Of a stretch of 64,000 bases of DNA, positions 47,901 through 59,900 are shown piece by piece. Made by a program: the position numbers and the translations under genes. Source of the DNA: Mytilus trossulus. Its lineage: Eukaryota > Mollusca > Bivalvia > Mytilida > Mytilidae. Under the pieces are notes generated by a model. The model saw only the letters and a list, made by a program, of their open reading frames with translations, ran no database searches and had not been told where the DNA came from. Location of the stretch: assembly GCF_036588685.1 (NCBI RefSeq), contig NC_086378.1:46556686-46620685 (forward strand), read 5' to 3'. Each line of letters starts with the position of its first letter. The first letter of the stretch is position 1.

Positions 47901-50900
47901 AATGGTTGAATTATAGGCAATCTCGCTTTTTTTCATACTGTTTTCCTTGAAACATGGTTTCAGTTATGTACAATGTCTAAATTTATGGTTAAATGTTTTT
48001 TTCTCATATTATTCTAGTAATTTTTTTAAAACATCTAGCTGCCCTATGTTTTTGGTGTGTTGTCTGTTTGCTGAATATCTATTGTATATTATTTCATGTA
48101 TTTGTCATCAATGATAAGTTTAGCTGCTGGTGTTAAATATTTGTTAGTACCGATTGGACATTTTCTCATATTCCAAGATCGAAACCTTCTTTGAGTTGTA
48201 GTTAAATGTTATCTTTTAGACACTCTGCTATTGTAAAAGTTATTAGGACGTTTTTATCTTTGTTTTGCTGTAGTTTTCAGATTGACGCAAACATAACACT
48301 TCGGACTATTTTAATTACATACCACTTTTTCTGGTTTTATTTCTTCTGCCGATATACACTAATAGTATAAATACTACCAGTAGAGGTGGAATACCACATA
48401 AGAGTCCAACAGTTGAATGAGAAATTGAAGCCGAGTTTGGTGGTGCATGTGATGATACAATAGGCTCATCTGAAATATAGGAGTATAGATGTCGCGGGGT
48501 ATTTTTCACATATGTCTATTTACTTATTTCGTAACGTTAGCGGTCAATAATATGTATTCTATAATCATATATACAAATAGTAACACATAGTATAAGTATA
48601 CCATTGAGCAATAATATTTAAAAATCAATACTTATAAACAAAATATTCGAACCTTGCTTTTATATAGAATAACGATTAATTTGTGAAAAGCAGAAAATAA
48701 CTAGATTTGTAATTGCCAGCAATAACGGATGGCACCCTTCCCCAATTGTCAGGACAACGGCAGCCATTTTGAAATTACAAAGCCAAAGAACAAATAAGCA
48801 CATGCCATTTACCATTTTTGTAAAGTTTTAGAAAGATCGGAGCATTTTGAAAATTTTGAAAATTTTCACATTTTACCCGTTTCCATGGCAACGGCAGCCA
48901 TCTTTACCATTCCAAAGTCAGAGAGACAACTTCACATGGCGGTCAACATTATACCATAGTTCCATCAACTTTGGTCCATTCTATTCCAAGAACTGCTCCG
49001 GACAAAAATAGTGGAAGAAAAATAATAATAAAAAAAAGAAAAAAAAGAAACGTAGAAAAACAATATGTCACCCCAACTCCGTTGAGGGTGCCATAATAAT
49101 CAATTAACACTTTTGAAAAAAAGTAAAACAAAACAAAACACAAGCTAAGAAACCAACAAAGGAAAAAATGAAATACTACACAAATAACAAATAACCCCTT
49201 AATGGATGAGCTAACTTACCTTCTGTTTTGAATTCAAGTGATGCATTCCTTTGTCCTTGTAAGTTTGTTGACACAACAATTACTTGATATGACGTTTTTG
49301 GTTTCAGCTGATCTAATGTGTAGTAAACCTTACTACCAGTTTTAACGTAATTATTTTGTACATTCCTTGTATCCCATTTAACATCATCCGTTGCTTTAAA
49401 CTGAACAGAAAAGGTTTGCTCGTGTCCGCCATTAAATCCAACAATCCATGATATATTTACTGATCGGAATGTTGTTGTTACGAGAGAGAAATTTTGCGGT
49501 GCTTCTGGCTTATCTGAAATTAAATAGTATTCCAGTTTTACCTCTGGATTTATCTTGATTAAACCTAAACAAATGTTTTACCTACTACTATACAGTGAAA
49601 CATAATTTTAACTTGAAAAAATTACGACCGTAATATATATCATTTATCATTTATGTAATCTTGAATAAAAAAAGATGAGTGTCATTAATGGCGAAAGTAT
49701 TTTTCACTTTTTATGGAGTACTTGATTTCATTAATTTGTAGTATATGATTTTGTTTACGATTATTTTGCTAAATTTGTAGTTTGTTTGTGATGTATTCGT
49801 GACATTCTGACCGCATATTATGTTGAGCTTCTACATGTAAATAATAGTAAAGGAACATGTTGTTAAACTTCTACTTCTACTATGTTTTAGGATCTGGTCT
49901 GTTTGAAGCTTTGCATAAACATACTGTTACATATAAAAGGAAGAACATAAAATAGTGTAATACCTTAAAGGAGATGCAAAATATACCACAGATACATTCA
50001 AACTCGAAAATAAACTAACAATGCATTGACACCAGCGCAAAGGCAAACAACATTACACATAATTCTGTTGATCTCATAAAATTGATATATCTCAAACTTT
50101 TTGTAACCACTGACAAGTATTTCACAATAAGAAATATTTAGTTCAAAACCTTAAAAAGAACTAACAATAAAAGTTCAGTTAAAATGTCATGAATGTCATG
50201 CAACTAAATTGCAACATTATAAGAAATATTCAAATGTATTTTCAGACGTCTCTGGACAAAGGAGTATGTTCGATAAGGTCCTAAAATGGCCCAATTTTCT
50301 AACGTTAATTTCATATTCAGATTTATTGACCAATATCACGATAAATTATAGATAATACATTGACTAGATCGGATATAAGCCTTTTTGTTGAAAATATTAC
50401 GTTTCTGCGTTTTATTATGACGTCACAAGTTGTACCAATATTGATTTTTCACGAAAACATTAATGAAAATGAATAAATTTCCACGGATTATTGGACATGA
50501 AACAGAGCGCATAACTCGACAACACAGATCTTGTAAAAGAATGTTTGTGAAAACATTTCACATGTCTTATTTGAATATTAAGCTTGTCCACGCCTGCGCT
50601 TTGTGTTTCCTGGTCCTTTATTTGGTTGAAATCCAGCTGATTTTGTCAAATTTCAACAAAATCTATGATTTTGACCTTTTTTGAATGTTAAAATCAACGT
50701 GTTAGAATTAAACATTGTCAAAACCAGTTCTGTTCACCTTTCTATCATCTCTTTACGTCAACTTAAAACATGTATTCTCTTGTTACTATGAACCGTCTAA
50801 TCGGGGTCAAATATGACCCTTACTGAACTTACTCCTTTATCTAAAGACATAACATCATTAAAATAACCTTAATAGCTTTAATCTAAAATTGTTTACACAG

Positions 50901-53900
50901 AAATATAAAATATAATTTTTTTCTTAATATTTTTTTTTCAAACGTGAATGATGGCGTTGGTTACATTTTTTCTATGATTTCACCTTTAATAACTTAAACA
51001 AGACATCTTAAAAATGATTTCAACATGTAAAGAGTTTAATTAACGAAGAGGTACATGCATCCAATATAGTTATTTTAAACGTTTTATTGTACTATAAAAT
51101 AGTTATATTGTTTGCTTTCATCGACGCATCGACATTAATTGCCGTTAGACACCAATCAATCAACAGTGCATAGGAAATCTATGAGAACGAACAATAATTA
51201 TCAATATATATATTGTTAACAAAACATAGCTTTGTACAAAAGTAAAAGTAACAGACGTTACAACAGAAGAAGTTAATTACAGCAATTTTTTGTTTCTTTG
51301 TAATATGTTGATTGGTACACTGAAAGCAGAAGATGAATTTCCAGTCAAACGAATTGTTCTAGCTTCTTACGTCTCTTTTGCAGCTGATGCGATTCCCTCA
51401 ACTGTTGAGTGTTACCTTTTTTATATTCTAAACAGATTAGTGGATTTTAACTTCCGTAAACAACATGAACAACTGCTGCAGGACATGATTGTAATGAATA
51501 ACAATCGTAAGTTAGGTTATGTGTTCTCTGCGTTTGGATGCGAGTTAGTTAACTATGCTCAAAATAAAATTGAATTAATACATAAATATACAAATACCTT
51601 GCGGTTTCAAAGTAATATTTTCCACAATACATCCTAATCTGTTACATATGTTGATTACATACACACCAAAGTCCTCTTCCGATCTGATACGTATTTCGGA
51701 ATGAATTTTGTGTCTGTAATCATATCTGTTTTTCTCGATCTTCCAAGTGAAGCCAGTAACACGTCCCCACGTTACATTTGGTACCGGGAATGATATAACT
51801 TGAAATTCTATATTTTCTACTGTATCAATTTTTGCACCTATTGTTCTTGATTTTGATGTGGCGTTTCTAGGTTTACCTGAAACACGTTTTTAATTGTAGA
51901 TACACTGACTAAGCGATACATTTTCTTTCAAAACGTTAAAATACATACGCCAATTGAAAAGTCATGAAATTGGTGGAACAACAATTTTAAATAACTTGTT
52001 ATTTATTCGTTCCGTCGATACTTATAATGCAAAGTATATTTATAAAGTATTATAATGATTTCCATTAAGTACAACATATTAACATATTGATGACTGTGAT
52101 ATTAGCAACTTTTGCCAGATTTGCCAGTGCATTTGATTTTTATTAAAAACAAGGTACTCTTTTTATGATAAGGTGCTATTAGAACAAGAGAATGTAATTA
52201 TTTTTTTTTAAAGAAATGAATGAAAGGCAATCAAGCGTTTCATAATTGAAATAGTTTTAACAATTATTTAAGTATATAATGCATGTAATGTGAATGTCTT
52301 GCTAAATGTATGATATTTTCAAAGTATGAAAAAAAAATCCTCATCTGCATCTTTTTAATAAAGATATCAGACTTGAAAAATAAAGAATATGGAAATATAG
52401 GAGTGTTCCGTTTATAACTTCTATTGTTCTTGGATTTTTTTAAAGAATTTTAATTTTAAAAGCATGGTCAACAGAGGTAAAGTGTTTGTTTTTTTGGCAG
52501 AATCAAAAAGGCTCAACAGCAGCACCATGGGTCCTCATTTGCTATCATCTGTCTTAAATTTGCATATACTTTCACGAGTAGTTGATGTGAATTGCCATAT
52601 TGTCCAAAAACGTTGAAAATTCTTATAAACCATTGTTTATCAAAACAAATTAAATGTATTGTCCCATAGATGTTGCAACATTTAAATTTAAAATACAGTT
52701 GTTTCCGTACTATTCTAACTCCCGAATTCGCATTTTGGCTAATTATGGTTTGTATGTCCTGGTTGTCATGTCTTATTCCATTTACTCTTGTGTTACTTGT
52801 AAATGAAAAAAATCAAAAAACAGTAAATTCATAATGTATACACGTGCATTTACTATTACGATTCCACTTCCTTTAAAAAAACATTGAAAAAAAAAGTTTT
52901 TTAAATAGGTGCACTCACAACCCTGTCGCATATTTTGCAGTAATTAAAACATCGCAATGAATTTTGACCCTGAAATAAAATGTGTTTGTCTCACCCTCAG
53001 TTGCCACTATATATAATACTTAAATTGATTTTGACTTGTCACCAAACATTGTTTCCCCTACCCCTCCCAAAAAATGAAATAAATAGTTGCTGCCTAATTC
53101 ATTTGAAAAGGTCTTCACGAATCGACTTGACGTACACAGATATATTCGACACTGGTCTTTAATCAAACATCGATTCACGCATAAATGCATGACTAAAAAA
53201 ATGTAAGGTACATGATATGTTTGTCTATTATCTCAGATCCGTTAAATAACACATGAATTAAAGAAAAACGTTATCCTATTCCTTTACCAAATACTCCTTG
53301 GAGAAGAATTATCATTTGAAACAAACATAAAAGATTAAAATTTAGTGATCCCTAATATTCTTTTTTTTTTCGGCTGTAAGCACACTGCTGCAGCTAACGT
53401 TTTCTAAGGCGTAATCGAAACATCTCTAGTATATTCAAACTACTGCAAATCATAAAAATGGCTTTCATAAAGTAGCAACCCCTTAACTTAACCACTTAAA
53501 AAAGGGGGAGTTTTTTTGTTTTTTTTATCTGAGTCAGATTTTTTTCTCGCGCGTACGTTTTTATTCCGTATTTTTTTCGATGCTGGTGATCAAATACTTT
53601 TTTTTTCAATATTTAACACTATAATGTATGGGGAAACTCTTGATTTAGAATAGCTTTTTATCATTTGCATGACCAGATTTTTTTTTATCAAATTAGGGAT
53701 CGGAATATTTCCATCCCCCCTTTTTAAAGTCAAATGATCGTTCCCTAACTGCTAGAAAAATTGTCCGAAATTCTGAATTCAGTTTTACGTAATGAACATT
53801 CAAATGACATATAGTTTACACGTGTGAACAAATCTTGTGTACAGGTAATTAAACAAGGTGTATAGATGTGAACAAATTTAATGTGAAACCAGTGTCCATT

Positions 53901-56900
53901 ACATTAAACTAATTGTAAACATGTTTACTGTACACGGTGTTTGGTGTGAACACGGCCTAACATCATGTCTTTCTTTTACAAGGCGTATATTGTAATCAAA
54001 TTATTACGTTGGGAATGATGTCATACCCGTAGCCAGGGGGGTTCGGACACCCCCCCCCCCCCCCCCCCTTGAAAACAAATAAGCAATGTTAAAGTCAATG
54101 TTCTGTTCGAATTTTGACTGTTAAAGTCGAGTTTGTGAGTCCAACGAACCCCCCTTTGGAAATTCCTGGCTACGGACCTTGATGTAATTCAAATGTTCAT
54201 GTTGGAGATGAAGATAATCCTATAACTTTACTTACAATGTATCTTTAAATTGACCATACTGGTATCTGCATATGGTATCCCATTTCTAGCCAATATTGAG
54301 AAGTTTCCAGAATCTTCACATTTAAGAAAAGGAAGGTTACATGTGTAATCAGTATACACATTGCCTTTATTGATTTGTTGAATTTTCAACAAGGAGGATC
54401 TAAACATTATTTTCGAATCAGGATTACTTTCCACACGCAGTGTCATTTTCGCATTTTCTTCTTCATTGAAACTAAAAGGAGTAAGTAGTCTTTTTCTCTG
54501 ATTATCACCACTAAACCAGATATCAGTTATTTTCGGAGAATCTGAAATATATTATATAATTCTTCAAAATAATACGACTGAAAATAATTATTTTTCATTT
54601 TGGAACAGACATTATTCATAAAATGTCTTTGTGCACTCTACGATATAAATAATTTGGCTGTACTCACACTGAATCAGAAACCGTATGATTTTGATTTAAT
54701 TCTGTTTTCACATGCTTAAACGTAGAACGATCTTCGAATGGTGATCACAAAAGAGTGGCGCAAAATACCTGAGGAAAATTCAAGCCCATAAATCAAACAA
54801 AACTGACAAAAAAAAGCCCCCAAAAAATACAAATTATACTTCACAAGAAACAACATAGAAAACTAAAATCTAAGCAACAAGAACCCCACCGAAAGCTGGA
54901 AGTGATCTAAGGTGCTCTGGAAAGTTAGGCAGATTCTGCTCTATATGTAGCATCTGTCGTGTTGCTCATGTTATTTCAAACCCGGTGAATAGTCTAATTC
55001 GGAAGGTCGTGTTCGTGAAATGGGATCGGGTTTGTAGTTAAGACATAAGGAACATATATGAAACTTATATTCCGTAACGGTCAACAAACTCGTGATGGCA
55101 TCTGTAAAATTTACGAAGGGACGATTTCAACTTCACCATTTAGGCCCTCATTTAGAACTCTTGTGAACTCATCTATTTTGTCATAAAGTCTTGTTTTCAT
55201 CCGACCCTAATTGATAATTTATGTCTAGCATAATAGAAAAAATGGAAAGAAAATAGAAAGCTCATTTCCCTCTTAACGTTACACATTTCAAATTATAAGG
55301 CATGTTTATGTTTGAAATAATGTAAAGGCACCTGGCTAAATAGGTCAAATAATAAGGTTACAAATAGGGATACCCTAAAATATACACCAGGTATGTTCAA
55401 AAATGTCAACTGAAAATTCTTTTTTTTTAACTGAAGACGGTGGATTGTTCGATGCAATCTAAATTCACAATTACAGAAAAGTAATTTTCTTTTTGTTAAT
55501 TCTTTTGTACTTATATATTATATTCAGCTGAAAAATGAATATTTTACAGTTTGTAAACTTATATTAACTTGTTTCCTCAATATCAATGTTTAAAATAAAC
55601 GAGGTTGATTTGATTGTATATACTTCACAAATAACTATGTGTTCGGCATATTTTCCATTTCTATTATTTTGACTCATTTAAGCGTCTTATAACCTACAAA
55701 TTGACCGTAAATACTTACACTGTACATTCACTGATATTTCTTTTGTATTGTGTAAATAACCAGTAGAATGATCTACCCGGCAATTGTATTTTCCAGTTTG
55801 CCTTCTGTTTATTGCTTGAACCCTTACACCCCGGCCTTGGTTAAAAATGTATTCGTTAGGAACGGGGTTGAAGGTGCCTGTCCACTTTTGTTTCCAATTG
55901 TAATTACATCCAGGATTGCAGGTTGCAATGCAATATAAAGGGCCTAATGTAGTTCCTTCTGTAACATTTAAATTTGTGATTGTAGGTTCTACTACAACAT
56001 TTTCAGGACCATCTACAAAATTACAGAAAATATTTGAAAGTCAAATACATTAATTTCAAGAAACAAATGAGTAAAAAGATAATTTCAGTTGGCGCAAAAA
56101 TATTAAAAAAAAATAAGGAGTTAAACGTAAAACATAACAACAAATAAAATAGCGAACATTTAAAAGAAAAATCATGGATGCACAATATTAATTTCAAACA
56201 TTAAAACTTTTTTTCTTGTGTATATAAAAAAGAAGATATGCTATGATTGCCAATGAGACAACTATCCACAAAAGATGCATGTTTATAGCTTTTGGATATT
56301 CCATAATTATCTACTGCCTCGTTTTAAAAAGAGAACTACAGAGTGAGCGACGCAAACTTAGTCATAACCGAAATTAGTCTCTGGTGTTCTGATTTTTACT
56401 AACATGATACTAAAGGGACATTCAAACTCATGAGTCCAAAAAAATGACAACGCCATTGTTAAATAAAACCTAAACAATCAAACTATGACAAGTGTTTTTT
56501 GTTACCAGTGGTACATTTTTGAAATGATTACTTCATATGCCACTCCAATATAAATCAAAACGGCCACTCAGTAAAGGCATTTTAGAATTACTAGTGAAGC
56601 ACACTGAAGCTGTTATTTAAATTTTATAAATTATCAAACTTACAGTATGGGTCTAATGTTACACTATCACCCATGATCGATCTTTTTCCAAGGTCATCAG
56701 TTGCCTTGCATGATATGATCGTTCCTTTATCCAACTTTGTAATGTTGTTAATTGTTAATCTACTGTTGTTGGATTCTCCTCTTGTATTCCCAATAAAGTG
56801 ATATAACAGGTGTGAAGGTAAATAACCAGGCCAACGTTGAACCATTGAATTACAGGTAATGGTAATGCTATCACCGACAAATGGATGCTCAGGTTGAATG

Positions 56901-59900
56901 GTTAATGTCGGTTTAAAAGGTTTTGCTGAAATGTTTATGGAAGAATAATCCCAAATACGTATCTATTCCAGTGTATTCATTTATAAAGTATTATGTAGTA
57001 ATTTTATGTTTCAAAATATTCTAAACATTTTCTGAAAATGTTTTCCATTCTATTACATTGACTTTACTTTCACTTTGAAGAATTTCTACTGGATATATGC
57101 ACTTGATAATAATCATAATTATTTGTTCTATGTCAAATATATTTCACAAGTAAATCAAAAGTCATATCAAAATATGTGTCGTAGCATATATGTTGGAAAT
57201 ATAAAGTCAAATTAATCTAAAATCAATTTGGTTTTTTGGTTCTTTTTTATTGGCAATCTATATATATATATTTTGTTTGGGCATGTATCATATTTTCCCT
57301 CCGGTTTATATGATCCGTTCATCCTATATTGTCTCTTAAAATTCAAGAGTCAATCTTAAATTGAGAGTAAATTATATGGCCTTCCAAATACCGTTTCGAT
57401 CCCTAACATCACTGAAGAGACATATATTGTCGAAATCTAGATCTGGTGTACTAAAGAAATATTGACACCGAATGTTTGTGGCACAACATCGTAGCCACAA
57501 GTTGACAATTTTTTTTTTGTCTGTGACGTATTAAATTTATATTCAGATCCATTTTGTTACATCTTGTGATCAATTTTATTTGGCAATCGTCAATGGCAGT
57601 CAGCAGGGTTAAAGAACATCAGTTGTTCGACCTGTTAGTCAAATGCGTTTTGTTTAAATATACTTTTTCACTTTTTTGGTCTTTTCGAAAATCTTGTTTG
57701 TGCTGTTTTTAGACCCTTCTACAACGAAATTTGTTTGACATGCACACGTATAAAAATTGCGGTTTTTATCAAACGCAATCATAGGTTTGAACGTAGTTTT
57801 CAATTTAGACTCGTTTATATTTTTTGTTTGGGCATGTATCATATTTTCCCTCCGGTTTATATGATCCGTTCATCCTATATTGTCTCTTAAAATTCAAGAG
57901 TCAATCTTAAATTGAGAGTAAATTATATTTCCTTCCAAATACCGTTTCCATCCCTAACATCACTGAAGAGACATATATTGTCGAAATCTAGATCTGGTGT
58001 ACTAAGGAAAATATTGACACCGAGTGTTTGTGGCACAACATCGTAGCCACAAGTTGACAATTTTTTTTTTCTGTGACGTATTAAATTTATATTCAGATCC
58101 ATTTTGTTACATCTTGTGATCAATTTTATTTGGCAATCGTCAATGGCAGTCAGCAGGGTTAAAGAACATCAGTTGTTCGACCTGTTAGTCAAATGCGTTT
58201 TGTTTAAATATACTTTTTCACTTTTTTGGTCTTTTCGAAAATGTTGTTTGTGCTGTTTTTAGACCCTTCTACAACGAATTTCTTTGACATGCACACGTAT
58301 AAAAATTGCGGTTTTTATCCAACGCAATCATAGGTTTGAACGTAGTTTTCAATTTAGACTCGTATATATAAATATATATACATATAAACGAGTCTAAATT
58401 GAAAACTACGTTCTATATATATGCACTTAAAATTCACATGGCTTCTTTTAATGCATTTCCTCCTATTCGATAGAAAATGCAGTGGCAACAGCCAATTCTT
58501 TCATTAATCGTTTTACTTTTTGCATACATATATGACACATATCTCTAAGTAAATAATTTTGTTCTTTTTATTAACGGAATTAATTCCTTTTTTTCATTAA
58601 ACAAAAATACATATTGGGTCTAAGTGCAAGAAAAGACATGCATTAAAACCCTAAAATATATATAACAAATTTAGGGGAATTACCCCTTCGTCTGTAGTAA
58701 TCAAAATATTCAACCTGTGTACATCAAGTTTAATTTTTATATGAAGAATAAACACGAAATCTAAACGAAATAATCCAGACTTGATTAGTAAAAGTAGAAA
58801 ACGGTATTTCACATCCTAAATTTTCGGACCTAATATTGTACCAAGACTGCAGAAATCACTACGCAATCCGTGTAAACCCCTCAAACATTTAAATAAACTT
58901 ATAAGAAAATGTAATCTTATCAATGTTGAATTTAGGTCTTTAAAAATTGTTTTCATTGGCACAAATATCGATTTTGTCATCAACAAATTAAAACATAAAT
59001 AAATTTGTATTTTTTTCAAATGTGGGGTTGTTATGTTTTGGTTTTGTTTTTATTCTATTTTTATAGGGGGAGGGGTATAAATACACATCCACTTTTATTC
59101 TCTATATAGAAATACATGTATCTTTATCTATATATATTATTACCCATATCACACATGCACACATATAAAAATTGCGGTTTTTATTCAACGCAATCATCGG
59201 TTTGAACGTAGTTTTCAATTTGAACTCGTTTATATTTTTTCGTTTGGGCCTGTATCATATTTTCCTTCCGGTTTATATGATCTGTTCATCCCATATTGAC
59301 CATTTCGACTCGTTAAATTCTAGGGTAAATTTTATATGGCCTTCCAAATACCGTTTCGATCCCTAACATCACTGAAGAGACATTTATTGTCGAAATCCGG
59401 ATCTGGTGTACAAAAAATTATTGACACCTTATGTTTGTGGCATAACATCGTGGCCACAAGTTAATTGTTTTCTGTTTAGAATTTAATTTATATTAAAATC
59501 CCCATTTTGTTACATCTTGTGATCAATTTTTTTGGCAATCGCCAATGGCAGTCAGCAGGGTTAAAGAACATCAGTTGTTTGACCTGTTAGACAAATGTAA
59601 AATGTTGTTTGTGCTGTTTTTAGACCCTTCTACAACGAAATTTGTTTTGCATGCGCACGTATAAAAATTGCGGGTTTTATCCAACGTTATCATAGGTTTG
59701 AACGTAGTTTTCCGTTAAGACTCGTTAACATTACACATATATATTATAAGGTTAAATTCTAACTATCCCACTGCCTGTCGATACTTTAATTTGTATTTTT
59801 TGACTGTCCATGACGTTAAAATACAATATTCCCTGGGATGTGTTTTAGTTGATTTTAGTCTCTGATGCAGTTTTTTTTTATCATTTGTTTTTATTTTGGC

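Noticed and set aside
54051..54068. Poly-C run as a regulatory G-quadruplex site
   Set aside because: It is the inner tract of a small MITE and a homopolymer of uncertain length; no further support.
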